This document shows positions 34,985 through 44,486 of a stretch of 64,000 nucleotides of DNA, piece after piece. The stretch spans positions 992,001 to 1,056,000 of the forward strand of contig OY282386.1 of assembly GCA_958295945.1 (NCBI GenBank), read 5' to 3'. The stretch comes from Candidatus Poribacteria bacterium. Its GTDB lineage: Bacteria > Poribacteria > WGA-4E > WGA-3G. Numbering within the stretch: position 1 is the stretch's first letter; every line of letters starts with the position of its first letter. The position numbers were made by a program, and so were the translations under genes. A model generated the notes under the pieces. It was not told the origin of the DNA. It worked only from the letters and a program-made list of their open reading frames with translations, and made no database searches.

Positions 34985-37429
34985 CTATTCTACAAATTTA
35001 ACGACCGTCACGCCTTCTCCACCCTCATTCGGGTGAGCGTATTGATAGTCCGCTACGATTTGGTTTGAGTCCAATGCTTTGTGAACCGCACTACGAAGGG
35101 TGCCAGTGCCTTTCCCATGCAATATCCTCACGCTTGATAATCCCGCGAGGTAGGCATCGTCCAAATACTTATCCGCCATCGCTATGCCTTCATACACAAA
35201 CATGCCGTGTATGCATAGTTCTTCTTTGACCGTATTTGCCTTGTCAAGTTGAATGTCCAAAACCGAGCCAGTGTGATGCTGTCCCTCTTTTCTCGGTAGC
35301 ACTCTGTCAATATCTTTATAGGATAACTGCATCTGCATGCTACCAATCCGTATGCGCAAAGGTTTGTCCCCATCACCGACTGAAATTACTTCTCCGAATT
35401 GGTTCAACGGCACTATATGAACTTTGTCACCAACGTTCACAGTGTCAATCGGTTTCTTCTCTTGTTTTTTGGGAGGATCGGGTTTGATTTGTTTTTTAGC
35501 CGTTTCTATTTTTGTGAAGGCTTCACGAATACTGGCTTTTGAGGCTTGTTCACGCCGTATATCTGAAACCACATTGTCCACAGTTCTACGCGCATCAGAA
35601 ATGATACTCAATGCCTCTTTTTCTGCGTTCTCCAGCCGTGTCTTTTGTTCTATCTGATATGTTTCAACTTGTTCTTTATGTTTCTGATATTCAGTTTCTG
35701 CCAGACGGATTTTCTCTTGAAGTTGTTCTTTTTCTGTGTCTAATTCCTTTTGTGTGTGCTGTAACTTAAGGAGTAGGTCTTCCACGGCAATATTATTCTG
35801 ACCTATATTCTGTTCAGCATCGGCGAGGATTCGCGCGGGTAGTCCCAATTGTTCGGCTATTTTTATCGCATTGCTACTCCCAGGTACGCCTATTTTCAAC
35901 TTATAAGTCGGTCGCAATGTGCTCCAATCAAACTCCATTGACGCATTTTCCATATTCTGCTGCGTATGTGTATACGCCTTCAAAGCACCATAATGTGTGG
36001 TAACGATCGTGTTGACATTCCGTTGATTTAACCATGACAGAATTGCCATCCCAAGTGCAGTGCCTTCAGTCGGATCCGTGCCAGCACCAATTTCGTCTAA
36101 TAGGACTAAAAAGTTTCCCGTGTCAGATTCTTCAAGCGACCTTAGCATACCAGATATTTTTGTAATATGTGAGGAAAAGGTACTCAGATTTTGCTCTATG
36201 TTCTGGTCATCACCAATATCAGCAAAAATGTGATTGAATATCGGAAGCCTACTACCGCGCACTGCTGGAATATGCAAACCCGATTGTGCCATCAAACATA
36301 ATAATCCAACAGTTTTGAGGACAACGGTCTTGCCACCTGTATTTGGACCTGTAATGACAAGCGTATTGAAACCTTTGCCGATATGCACATCTGTCGGAAC
36401 AACCTGTGTAGGAAATTTGTGTGTCGGTGTCGTGGCATTATCAGGATCAACTGATTGTTCTTTCTTAGATTGGAAATTATCACGGGTTTGAAATTCAAGT
36501 ATTGGGTGTCGTGCTTCAAAGAGGCGAAGAACCCCTTTCGTATTCAACTTCGGTTCAACTGCATTCAAATCAAAACTAAATTGGACTTTCGCATTCAAAA
36601 AATCAAGTTCAGCAAGCAAATCAAGTGCCAGTTCTAAATCAACAAGTCTTTCACGGAGTTGATCTGTCAAATCCAATAAAATCCTGCGGATTTCTCTCTG
36701 TTCGGCTTCAACTGCTTCGTGAAGCGCATTATTCATCTCAACAATAGACAAAGGTTCCATAAAATAGGTCGCACCACTCGTGGATTGACCTTGAACAACA
36801 CCTTTGAAAAAAGCTTTCGCATCCTGTCTGATCGGAATCACATATCGGTTGTTGCGTGATGTAATAACAGATTCCTGAATGGATTTTTGATAGTCGGGAG
36901 AATTGAGGATGGTATCTAACTTTTGATGGATTTTATTACGGATTTTTTGGAGTTTTTGACGGATGGAACGCAACTCAGCACTTGCTCTGTCAAGAACAAC
37001 GCCTTCCGTGCTAATACAGGATTCAACAGCATCTATGACTTCATCAAAAACTGGTAGCGCGTCTACGATTGACATCAACCGTGGTATCTCATCGTGATTC
37101 TGATTTCTGAATTTCTTTTTGACTATAGAGGGAAGTCTCGCAACCTTTACAATCTTGATGAAATCTTCAGGGACTAAAATCGCACCTATCTTAGACACAT
37201 GCAATAACGTCGTACTTATATCCGTCAATCCATCTAACGAAATCCCACCAGTGCGTTGGTGAAAGTTTTTCAACTCAGAACACAATTTTTGTTGGTATTG
37301 CACCGTATCATAAGAATCTGATGGAGAGAGATTGTCAACTCGTGCTTTCCCCAACTCGGAAGTAGTATATCTCTTTAAATGATGCTTTAGTTTATCATAT
37401 TCTAAGGCTTTTTCTACGTTAGACAGCAT
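34985..37429 (-). CDS. mutS2: Endonuclease MutS2 with C-terminal Smr domain
   Basis: 814 residues. The middle carries the MutS ATPase with Walker A GPNTGGKT, Walker B LLDEIGAGTDPTEG and THYGALKAYTH. A coiled-coil region of Glu, Gln and Lys follows (QKELDTEKEQLQEKIRLAE). Then come a KOW-like strand segment (VNVGDKVHIVPLNQFGEVIS) and a C-terminal Smr domain with ELCIHGMFVYEG, VRILHGKGTGTLR and HPNEGGEGVTVV. MutS2 suppresses homologous recombination or acts on branched DNA and collided ribosomes; it lacks the mismatch-recognition domain of MutS. Length fits the family (~780-800). It lies 49 bp upstream of dnaG on the same strand. Confidence 0.95.
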   Translation of the reverse strand: MLSNVEKALEYDKLKHHLKRYTTSELGKARVDNLSPSDSYDTVQYQQKLCSELKNFHQRTGGISLDGLTDISTTLLHVSKIGAILVPEDFIKIVKVARLPSIVKKKFRNQNHDEIPRLMSIVDALPVFDEVIDAVESCISTEGVVLDRASAELRSIRQKLQKIRNKIHQKLDTILNSPDYQKSIQESVITSRNNRYVIPIRQDAKAFFKGVVQGQSTSGATYFMEPLSIVEMNNALHEAVEAEQREIRRILLDLTDQLRERLVDLELALDLLAELDFLNAKVQFSFDLNAVEPKLNTKGVLRLFEARHPILEFQTRDNFQSKKEQSVDPDNATTPTHKFPTQVVPTDVHIGKGFNTLVITGPNTGGKTVVLKTVGLLCLMAQSGLHIPAVRGSRLPIFNHIFADIGDDQNIEQNLSTFSSHITKISGMLRSLEESDTGNFLVLLDEIGAGTDPTEGTALGMAILSWLNQRNVNTIVTTHYGALKAYTHTQQNMENASMEFDWSTLRPTYKLKIGVPGSSNAIKIAEQLGLPARILADAEQNIGQNNIAVEDLLLKLQHTQKELDTEKEQLQEKIRLAETEYQKHKEQVETYQIEQKTRLENAEKEALSIISDARRTVDNVVSDIRREQASKASIREAFTKIETAKKQIKPDPPKKQEKKPIDTVNVGDKVHIVPLNQFGEVISVGDGDKPLRIRIGSMQMQLSYKDIDRVLPRKEGQHHTGSVLDIQLDKANTVKEELCIHGMFVYEGIAMADKYLDDAYLAGLSSVRILHGKGTGTLRSAVHKALDSNQIVADYQYAHPNEGGEGVTVVKFVE

Positions 37430-37654
37430 GGGTCTGACCTTCTCATCTAAGGTTATATCAAATCAAAGTAAGAGTTATGCCGTAAAGAATAAGCACAGAG
37501 GTATACAAACCACTTACTACGACATAAGGAAGAATGTCAATTGCATTAGAGATGGGTGAAAAAGACAAGGAAATAAGCTCGTTCTATGGAAACATAACTA
37601 CAATACCCAAGTCGCCACGCCTGATTTGTTGGAGGGTTTCTAATACCATTTCTA
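37430..37654. other. Intergenic; contains a copy of a 30-bp dispersed repeat
   Basis: No gene seen. Near 37602-37636 the text ACCCAAGTCGCCACGCCTG then ATTTGTTGGAGG resembles the element ends at 44438-44468 and 48229-48259. The mutS2 promoter probably lies here but no clean -35/-10 pair is visible. Confidence 0.5.
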
Positions 37655-37786
37655 AATATATAGTGAATTATCAAAATAAGTTGACAAATCATCTGTAGGA
37701 GCGATCTCCGAATCGCGATAGACCGAGAATCGGAGTTCCTCCTACAACTCGTAATGTCAAGTTAATTGTAAAATCCACTATATATT
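37655..37786. mobile_element. MITE-like palindromic element, ~130 bp
   Basis: Imperfect 30-bp terminal inverted repeats. The left arm (TATATAGTGAATTATC...) is at 37657-37686, and the right arm (...AAAATCCACTATATA) is at 37755-37784. The core holds a second inverted pair, GTAGGAGCGATCTCCGAATC near 37697 and the complementary ATCGGAGTTCCTCCTAC near 37730. The outer bases AATATATAG fit insertion at a TA-rich site. Non-coding. Confidence 0.7.
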
Positions 37787-37933
37787 ATCTGATTTTTGTA
37801 GCACAAACTGCTAGTTTGTGCCGTCCTTTGTTTCATTTCTAACAACCAGTAATGAGAGTAAAATTAATAGAAATGGTATAACCCGATGTCTGCCAAGTAG
37901 CACAAAATTGGTAGCAAATTAGGTTAAAAAGTG

Positions 37934-38968
37934 TTATCTCAAACTGCTTTTGACATCACCCCACGTTGTAGTTATTTTCTTTTTCGGTTCAACAGGTAGA
38001 TTTCCCAGATTCCCGCCTTCCTGTTTCCACCAAGAGATACCAAATATACCACCATCAACCTCAAAGAGTTTCTCTGTCTTACCAGCATCAAGATCGTGAA
38101 GATAGAATACTCCCCATAATGAATAGATAATTGACCTTGAATTCGCAGACCAATCTGTCCACATACCCGCATTCTTATCTACATCATAGAGTGCTATGAG
38201 CTCTCTCGTTTCAACATTGATTGAATACATTGTGTCAATCTCTCTATCCCACCGTCGAAATAGAATACTATTGCCATCTGGTGTCCACACAGGATAATAA
38301 TCTATATTGAATTCGGTAAGCACGTCAATCTCTAACGTTTCAGTATCTAACAAGAACAGTTGTTCTAACCCACCCGGTCTTTCAAGAGAAAACACCAAAC
38401 GTTTGCTAAACGGTCCCCAAGACATACCGTAAAAGAAAAATGTTCTGCCGAAATGCGGTATTGCAGTTACTACCTCCATTTGGCGGGAAGCAATATCCAT
38501 TATCCAGATCTGGTTCTCTTGTTGTTGCTGTTCTGTGGTATATCCATTAAAGGCGAGTTTCTTACCATTCGGTGAAATTGAAAGGAAACGGTAGGTGCCA
38601 CCAATTTCAGTCAGTTGCGTCTTTTGACGCGGATTATTTATATCAATGGAAAAAATATGTGCTTCAGTATTTACACGTTGAATAAAATATAGTATGTCAT
38701 CATCCGGACTCCAGACTGCGTAATATCCGGGATGATTCAACGATCTTGATTTGTAATCTCCATCTGTGAATGTGGTCATCTGAAGATTGTAATCAAATTT
38801 ACCTTCTACTTCATTGAAACCCCTGACAGAATAAGCAATACGTCCAGTTAGTTCGGGTAATGCATCTGCAACAATGGGTGAAAAAAGAAATATAGAAATA
38901 AGACCTAAACTAAATAGTTTAAAGAATTTGATAAAACCAAAATTGCATTTTTGATGTTTTTTACTCAT
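37934..38968 (-). CDS. TolB/PD40-like secreted beta-propeller protein
   Basis: 344 residues from ATG 38968, chosen over the ATG at 39025 because GGAGGG lies just upstream of it and a signal peptide follows at once (FFKLFSLGLISIFLFSPIVADA). PD40 propeller blades include YYAVWSPDDDILYFIQ, FLSISPNGKKLAFNG, GMSWGPFSKRLVFS, YYPVWTPDGNSILFRR and WTDWSANSRSIIYSL. The C-terminus is ITTTWGDVKSSLR, almost the same tail as the broken paralogue at 6841-7806 (TTTWGDLK). It probably acts in the periplasm or at the cell surface. Its ATG overlaps the 3' end of the TPR gene by 8 bp, so they form an operon. Confidence 0.78.
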   Translation of the reverse strand: MSKKHQKCNFGFIKFFKLFSLGLISIFLFSPIVADALPELTGRIAYSVRGFNEVEGKFDYNLQMTTFTDGDYKSRSLNHPGYYAVWSPDDDILYFIQRVNTEAHIFSIDINNPRQKTQLTEIGGTYRFLSISPNGKKLAFNGYTTEQQQQENQIWIMDIASRQMEVVTAIPHFGRTFFFYGMSWGPFSKRLVFSLERPGGLEQLFLLDTETLEIDVLTEFNIDYYPVWTPDGNSILFRRWDREIDTMYSINVETRELIALYDVDKNAGMWTDWSANSRSIIYSLWGVFYLHDLDAGKTEKLFEVDGGIFGISWWKQEGGNLGNLPVEPKKKITTTWGDVKSSLR

Positions 38969-40115
38969 CAGATCCCTCCGTGTCCGATAGTGCAAGACGA
39001 TCATAATTGAGAACTGCCAACTCATAGAGTTCCCGACTCAATCCTATTTCTTTTAAATCTACTACTACGTCATAATCATTCAACGCTGAACTCTGAAGAC
39101 CAGATTGCTCCGATTTCCGTGCAGACAGAACATTACTGATAACTTCTGTGGATACTTCTTCAAAACTGCGGACACGGGTGCGTACATCTGATGACAATCC
39201 ACCCTCAATATCCTTTTTCACCTTATATGTCCGAATCGCATCCGTATATGCCATCAACGCTTCAAAATAAAGTTCTTCTGTTTCTGAGTGTTCAGCATTA
39301 GCTAAATCTAAAGGTTCTTCAATCAATAGGAGGACTGCTTTAGCATCCGTAATCAGTTCCATGCTTCTTTGTTCAATACCGTGATTAACTGTTGTCTTGA
39401 ATTCGTCAATAATTTCTTTGTAAGTTGTCTTTGCGTCTTCTGATGCATTCAATTTTTCATGACACAGTGCCTGATTATATTTCGCATTTGAAATTACATA
39501 CTGACGAAGTTCTGGGGCAAGTTGTGGGGTATCTGGGAATGCTTTGGCATCATACGTCGTGATCGCCTTCGCATAATCCCCTTCCTGTTCATAACAGTTG
39601 CCTATCGCCTTATGAGCATACAACGCATATATCTCATTTTCAGGTTTGCTTGTTTCAATGAGCTTTTCAAACTGCATACGTGCATCGGAGTATTTCCCTT
39701 GAAAATACAGACTCTTTGCGTAATTAAATCGGGCTTTGTCAGCAAATGTCGTATTTCCATATTTGTCAAAAACTGCCTGCAGATTCTCTTCAGCATCTTG
39801 AAACGAAGTCTTCTCTTCAATCGGTTCTTCTTCCGTGTCATCTTCAGTTTCTGTTGGGGCAGACACATCAAAATAATTTTTCTCAGCTTCCTTATAGGTT
39901 TCCCTTGCCTTATTGAAGTCCACCGAAGCCTCAACATACTTGGTTTCCTGATTTTGTGTGTAAATCATATATACGACTATACTGATAAGGGCAACAGCCA
40001 AAGTAATAATGATAGTTCTCAGATTATTTTTCAAAAAAGCATAACTATGCAGAACCAAATTGATAAACTTATCTTCTTGAATTTCTTCTTTGGTTAAACG
40101 TTTGTTTTGCGACAT
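38961..40115 (-). CDS. Membrane-anchored tetratricopeptide repeat protein (YfgM-like)
   Basis: 384 residues. A cytoplasmic N-terminus is followed by one transmembrane helix (LRTIIITLAVALISIVVYMIYTQ). A helical periplasmic region carries TPR-like units such as FADKARFNYAKSLYFQGKYSDARMQFEKLI and ALYAHKAIGNCYEQEGDYAKAITTYD. The layout resembles YfgM/YbgF-type TPR proteins (TPR_21 family) that associate with the Sec translocon or envelope complexes. It precedes and overlaps the TolB-like gene, suggesting that the pair works together in envelope assembly, although TPR and propeller partners also occur by chance. The Glu/Thr-rich linker (TETEDDTEEEPIEEKT) is low in complexity. The start ATG 40115 follows AAAGAGGAAATC. 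Confidence 0.75.
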   Translation of the reverse strand: MSQNKRLTKEEIQEDKFINLVLHSYAFLKNNLRTIIITLAVALISIVVYMIYTQNQETKYVEASVDFNKARETYKEAEKNYFDVSAPTETEDDTEEEPIEEKTSFQDAEENLQAVFDKYGNTTFADKARFNYAKSLYFQGKYSDARMQFEKLIETSKPENEIYALYAHKAIGNCYEQEGDYAKAITTYDAKAFPDTPQLAPELRQYVISNAKYNQALCHEKLNASEDAKTTYKEIIDEFKTTVNHGIEQRSMELITDAKAVLLLIEEPLDLANAEHSETEELYFEALMAYTDAIRTYKVKKDIEGGLSSDVRTRVRSFEEVSTEVISNVLSARKSEQSGLQSSALNDYDVVVDLKEIGLSRELYELAVLNYDRLALSDTEGSDE

Positions 40116-40143
40116 GATTTCCTCTTTATTTTTATGACAATTA

Positions 40144-40215
40144 AGCGGGTGACGGGAATTGAACCCGCGACCCTCAGCTTGGGAAGCTGACGCTCTACCG
40201 CTGAGCTACACCCGC
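40144..40215 (-). tRNA. tRNA-Gly (anticodon CCC)
   Basis: Cloverleaf on the minus strand: acceptor GCGGGTG pairing with CACCCGC, D-arm GCTCAGCGGTAGAGC, anticodon arm TCAGC-TTCCCAA-GCTGA giving CCC at 34-36, T-arm GCGGG-TTCAATT-CCCGT with one wobble, and a U discriminator typical of bacterial tRNA-Gly. No encoded CCA. Confidence 0.92.
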
Positions 40216-40314
40216 TCCCTATCTATTATTATACCATATCCTCTGGGGGGTTGTCAAGATAAAGAAAGACGGGCAATCAACCTACCCGCCTATACAATAA
40301 TTCAGTGTCAAAAT

Positions 40315-40779
40315 CTACAGTTTGTCAAGTTCGTTCAACACCTGTTCTGCGGTTAACGTATTGTCTGGGGGTGCATCTTCAACGTGTTTGAAGGCAATCT
40401 TACCTGAACCGTCTACAATAAAAACACCGCGGGTCGTTATACCCACCTCATCAAGTGCCATCCCATATTTACTTGACACCTCAAGATTCATATCTGAGAG
40501 AAGCGGGAAACCGATCCCACCCAACGCCTCACTCCATGCCTTATGAGCAAACGTTGAGTCGCGATTAATCGCAACGACATCCGCACCTTTAGCACGAATA
40601 GCGTCTAAGTTATCATTAAAATCGGGAACTTGTTCTGAACACACAGGTGAAAAATCAAGTGGATAAAAAAGAATTACAAGATTTTTACCTTCAAAATCCG
40701 CCAAAGTAACTTCCGTATCTTCTTGATCTGTTGCTCCTGTCAAACTAAAATCTGGAGCAGCACTTCCTAATTCTGCCAT
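40315..40779 (-). CDS. Peroxiredoxin (AhpC/TSA family, single-Cys)
   Basis: 154 residues from ATG 40779, chosen because AGGAGG lies 6 bp upstream; an earlier in-frame ATG at 40839 would add an atypical Phe/Arg-rich leader. It reduces hydrogen peroxide and organic peroxides. The thioredoxin-fold motif is FYPLDFSPVCSEQ, where the only cysteine of the protein is the peroxidatic one, and VAINRDSTFAHKAW and GVFIVDGSGKI follow in normal order. Lack of a second cysteine places it with 1-Cys AhpE/Bcp-like enzymes that rely on an external thiol. It lies downstream of tRNA-Gly as a single gene. Family assignment is secure; the reducing partner is unknown. Confidence 0.92.
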   Translation of the reverse strand: MAELGSAAPDFSLTGATDQEDTEVTLADFEGKNLVILFYPLDFSPVCSEQVPDFNDNLDAIRAKGADVVAINRDSTFAHKAWSEALGGIGFPLLSDMNLEVSSKYGMALDEVGITTRGVFIVDGSGKIAFKHVEDAPPDNTLTAEQVLNELDKL

Positions 40780-41185
40780 AAAAAACCTCCTAAATTGACT
40801 TAAAAAATGTTCATATTTTCTTATAAAATGATACCACATATTAGGTCTAAAACCAAATTAAAATTGGGACAGGAAAGCATAGTAACAGGCACACTCCGTG
40901 ACATATTTCACAAACCCCGTAGGCGGGGAATGCTATATAACATTCATACCGTTGATTTGGTGCTTTTCTAACCGAGCAGGATTGAGCATTGTTGGAGTGG
41001 TTTCCAACCACGATTTATAGATGAGATGTCTCGTAGTCGCGCAATTCATTACGCCTCTTACATAATCCGCGTAATCCGCAATTTAGAAACGAACCAAAAA
41101 GGTTTCATTTGACAACACAAACTCAGTTTGCTAAACTCTGAAATCAGAAAAACCTAAACATTTAGCGAATAGGAGATTCCCAATA
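40780..41185. repeat. Repeat-filled intergenic region before the ManD-like gene
   Basis: Copies of four dispersed families follow one another: CCCCGTAGGCGGGGAATG (near 40917) with TTCATACCGTTGATTTGG (near 40944), GTTGGAGTGGTTTCCAACCA (near 40991), and TAGTCGCGCAATTCATTACG (near 41034) with CTCTTACATAATCCGCGTAA. No gene or convincing promoter is seen. AGGAG at 41171-41175 is the ribosome-binding site of the next gene. Confidence 0.7.
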
Positions 41186-42379
41186 GTGAAAATCACAAAC
41201 GTCAAAACCATACTCACAGCACCAGATGGAATTCGATTGGTCGTTGTCAAAATAGAGACCAGCGAACCCGGTCTATACGGAGTCGGGTGTGCAACCTTCA
41301 CACAACGACCACTCGCAGTCGCAACCGCTGTAGACGAATATCTAAAACCTTTCCTGATAGGAAAAGACCCAACAAACATTGAGGACATTTTCCAGACAAG
41401 TTTTGTCAGTTCATATTGGCGAAACGGTCCTGTTCTCAACAATGCACTCAGCGGTGTAGACATCGCGCTCTGGGACATCATGGGTAAAAGAGCAAATATG
41501 CCTGTCTATCAACTGCTTGGAGGGAAATGCCGTGATGCTGCAACACTTTACGCACACGCAGGCGGTGGTGACTTTGAACAAGTAGAAAACAGCGTCAGAC
41601 AATATATGGAACAAGGCTATCGCTATGTCCGAGTACAAGTCGCAATTCCCGGATATACCACTTACGGCGCAGGCGGCGGAAAGCGGAGTTCTCCTGCTTT
41701 TGAACCCACACCTTATGTCAACACAGTCATCAAACTCTTTGATCATCTACGAACAAACTTGGGAGATGAAGTGGAACTGCTACACGATGTACACGAACGC
41801 ATTCCACCGATCCAAGCGATTAACCTCGCAAAAGGATTGGAACAGTATAATCTCTTTTTCCTTGAAGACCCATTCGCTCCAGAAGATGTAGACTATTTTC
41901 AACTCATGCGGCAACAGACAAGCATCCCAATCGCAATGGGAGAACTGTTCAACAATCCAAACGAATACATCAATCTAATCAAAGACCGACTAATAGATTT
42001 CATCCGTGTGCATATTTCACAAATCGGTGGAATCAGTCCAGCGCGGAAACTCGCTGCATTCTGCGAATTCTTTGGCATCCGAACAGCATGGCACGGGCCG
42101 GGAGATGTTTCACCTGTCGGACACGCAGCAAATGTCGCATTAGATTTAGCATGCTACAACTTCGGAATTCAGGAACGGCATGTATTCGGAGAAAACACGA
42201 AAGAGGTGTTCCCAGGATGTCCAGAAATACGGGACGGATGCTTTTGGGCACAGGAAGCACCAGGACTTGGCATCGATTTGAACGAAGAACTTGCAGAACA
42301 ATTCCCATTCCCAGAACATCCACTCAACGGAGGATGGGCACCAGTCAGAAGGATGGATGGCACAGTCATACGTCCATAG
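41186..42379 (+). CDS. Enolase-superfamily sugar-acid dehydratase, ManD/RspA-like
   Basis: 397 residues from GTG 41186, with AGGAG 10 bp upstream. It belongs to the mandelate racemase/muconate lactonising group and matches the D-mannonate dehydratase ManD (RspA) branch. Features are SSYWRNGPVLNNALSGVDIALWDI, then LHDVHERIPPIQA with the first Mg ligand Asp and the catalytic His-containing VHE, FFLEDPF (second ligand Glu), IAMGELFNN (third ligand Glu), HISQIGGIS and the base WHGPGDVSPVGHA. It probably dehydrates a sugar acid such as D-mannonate or D-gluconate. No other uronate-pathway gene lies beside it, so substrate is inferred from family only. Many ManD-like members have little activity. 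Confidence 0.88.
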   Translation: MKITNVKTILTAPDGIRLVVVKIETSEPGLYGVGCATFTQRPLAVATAVDEYLKPFLIGKDPTNIEDIFQTSFVSSYWRNGPVLNNALSGVDIALWDIMGKRANMPVYQLLGGKCRDAATLYAHAGGGDFEQVENSVRQYMEQGYRYVRVQVAIPGYTTYGAGGGKRSSPAFEPTPYVNTVIKLFDHLRTNLGDEVELLHDVHERIPPIQAINLAKGLEQYNLFFLEDPFAPEDVDYFQLMRQQTSIPIAMGELFNNPNEYINLIKDRLIDFIRVHISQIGGISPARKLAAFCEFFGIRTAWHGPGDVSPVGHAANVALDLACYNFGIQERHVFGENTKEVFPGCPEIRDGCFWAQEAPGLGIDLNEELAEQFPFPEHPLNGGWAPVRRMDGTVIRP

Positions 42380-42421
42380 GTTTCATAGAAAATATTCGGT
42401 AGTGCGGTTTCCTAACTGCCC

Positions 42422-42480
42422 CATAAGCGTCAATTTAAGGATTTATTTGCTTGGCGATAACGTTCTTTAGTCCCGTATGA
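42422..42480. repeat. Dispersed repeat end (CATAAGCGTCAATTTAAG) and partial partner
   Basis: CATAAGCGTCAATTTAAG at 42422-42439 matches the terminal repeat of the element at 59745-60109 and a copy at 799-813. It is followed by TTCTTTAGTCCCGTATGA, a broken copy of the GTCCCGTAGGGAC family. No second terminus is seen nearby. Confidence 0.6.
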
Positions 42481-42532
42481 AGATACCCAACACAAGACTA
42501 CTATTCAAACTACAAAAAGGAGATTCTAATAG

Positions 42533-44374
42533 ATGGAAATAAACGAAGGTGCTACTTTCACACATAAAAATGCTCAGGTTGGATTACCAGATGGGGCAAT
42601 AACCTGTTTTGGAAGAGGAAAAATAAATCAAGTCAAATTCTTCCCAGATGGAAAACGATTGGCTGTCGTTTCATCCATCGGTGTCTGGATCTATGATTCA
42701 GAAACAGGAGAAGCACTTGACTTACTGACAGAGGATACTACACCTGTGACGATTATTGCCTTCAGCGCAGATGGAAAATTCTTCGCTACGAGTGGTGAGA
42801 ACAAAATAATCCATTTATGGGATACAAAGACGTGTCGGCTAAAAGGTACTTGTGTTGGACATAAAAATGATGTTGAGTATTTGACATTCAATGTGAGAGG
42901 AGATAAACTTGCAAGTACAGATGGTGAAATCATGGTATGGGATGTTGGTACCTGTGAGCTTTTAAAATCTTGTTTAACAGATTTTGCATCAGATGCAATT
43001 ATGACATGGACTTCTGATAGTATACATCTTCTTACCGTAGGCAATACCGATAATAAGGAGTCACAAATTGCATATTGGGATACACAGGACTATGAAATTG
43101 TGAAAGAGATGTCCCTTGAAACTAACTTTAATGCTGCTGCTATTTCACCTGATCAGAAAATTCTTGCTACAGGAGATGGTCCTTTGCAGTTTTGGGAGTT
43201 AGAAACTGGTAAACGACTCAGTAATAATACAGAGTGGGTAGGTGAGTTTCAGTCAATGGAGTTTTCACCGGATGGACGTAGACTTGTGACAGGCAGCCGT
43301 TCGGACAGAGTCGATGTATGGAATGTTGATACAACCGAACTGCTGAATAGAATGGCACACGGAGACGAGGTGATTTCGGTGTCTTATTCACCTGATGGAG
43401 AGACAATTGCCAGTGGGAGTGATGATGGCACGGTCCAAATGTGGGATGCCGATACAGGTGAACAAAAAATGAATATTGCTGGTCACAGCCCAAAAGAAAA
43501 TTATTCTGTTGCATTTTCGCCTGATGGCAGTATGCTGACATGTGGTAGTGAAGATGGAATGCAGTGGTGGGATTTACAGAGTGGAAAGAGTGTAAGGAAC
43601 ACGTATCTTGAGAGAAATAATGTTCATTCAATTAGATTCTCCGATGATTGTGCAATTTTGGTTACATTGTACTCTCCCAATACGTTAAACATGGCACGTT
43701 TGTGGGATGTAGCAACTGGTCGGTTTCTCGGAAGTTTTAGAGGAGATGGAACAACATTTTCTTCTATAGCAATTTCACCTGATGGATGTATGCTCGCGAC
43801 CGGTACCAGAGATAACAAAGTTTGTTTATGGGAGATTTGTAAGGGGCAACTTTATCTGATTGGAGATTGCTTGATGACTTTCAATGAACATACGGATGAA
43901 GTCAATTCAGTTGCGTTTTCTCCTGATGGAAGAAAGCTTGCAAGTGGTAGCAATGACAAAACAATCATGATATGGGATGTTGACAGTCAGACTCACCTTA
44001 GATCGTTAACGGGACACGAAAAGGAAGTTAATAGCGTGGTGTTTTCTTCTGATGGGGATACGGTTGTAAGTGGCAGTGCTGATGGAACACTCCGTTTTTG
44101 GGATGTTGCCACAGGTGAATTGACACGTCCGCCGATATCAGATGCAGGAGTTGTAACGCATCTGGCATATTCTCCTGATGGCAGGTTGCTGGCGAATAGT
44201 TCTAAGAATAAAAAAGTTGTACACATTTGGGATGCACAATCTGGAGAACTCCTACAGAAGTTTACTGGACATACACAGATTATCAATGATGTTGCGTTTT
44301 CTCCGGATGGGGAAACGGTTGCAAGTGTGAGTTCAGATGGGACGGTCCTTTTGTGGGATGTAAGTAAGTTTTAG
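42533..44374 (+). CDS. WD40 repeat protein A
   Basis: 613 residues without a signal peptide, made of about 12-14 WD40 blades of the form ...FSPDGRKLASGSNDKTIMIWD. Clear blades include VNSVAFSPDGRKLASGS, VNSVVFSSDGDTVVSGSADGTLRFWD and INDVAFSPDGETVASVSSDGTVLLWD. The likely propeller binds proteins or peptides; no enzymatic domain is attached. Its N-terminus (GLPDGAITCFGRGKI...) resembles that of WD40 protein B at 45936 (NYLPEGAIARFGKGY), so they are paralogues. The start has AAGGAG nine bases upstream. The codon pattern prefers T/A-ending codons and the text TTTTCTCCTGATGG recurs, showing internal repeat expansion. Role unknown. Confidence 0.85.
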   Translation: MEINEGATFTHKNAQVGLPDGAITCFGRGKINQVKFFPDGKRLAVVSSIGVWIYDSETGEALDLLTEDTTPVTIIAFSADGKFFATSGENKIIHLWDTKTCRLKGTCVGHKNDVEYLTFNVRGDKLASTDGEIMVWDVGTCELLKSCLTDFASDAIMTWTSDSIHLLTVGNTDNKESQIAYWDTQDYEIVKEMSLETNFNAAAISPDQKILATGDGPLQFWELETGKRLSNNTEWVGEFQSMEFSPDGRRLVTGSRSDRVDVWNVDTTELLNRMAHGDEVISVSYSPDGETIASGSDDGTVQMWDADTGEQKMNIAGHSPKENYSVAFSPDGSMLTCGSEDGMQWWDLQSGKSVRNTYLERNNVHSIRFSDDCAILVTLYSPNTLNMARLWDVATGRFLGSFRGDGTTFSSIAISPDGCMLATGTRDNKVCLWEICKGQLYLIGDCLMTFNEHTDEVNSVAFSPDGRKLASGSNDKTIMIWDVDSQTHLRSLTGHEKEVNSVVFSSDGDTVVSGSADGTLRFWDVATGELTRPPISDAGVVTHLAYSPDGRLLANSSKNKKVVHIWDAQSGELLQKFTGHTQIINDVAFSPDGETVASVSSDGTVLLWDVSKF

Positions 44375-44486
44375 GCATTTCAATATACGAAGTGCCCTTT
44401 ATACAAAGTTAGGGTTATTTATAGTGACATTTAGAATAACCTAAGTTGCCACCTATCATTTGTTGGAGTGGTTTAAAACCACGACT
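44375..44486. repeat. Dispersed repeat, ~30 bp, at the left edge of the WD40/CBM9 block
   Basis: ACCTAAGTTGCCACCTATC followed by ATTTGTTGGAG (44439-44468) matches, inverted and 28 of 30 positions, the sequence at 48229-48258. A diverged copy is at 37602-37636. GTTGGAGTGGTTTAAAACCA follows at 44462. Confidence 0.75.
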
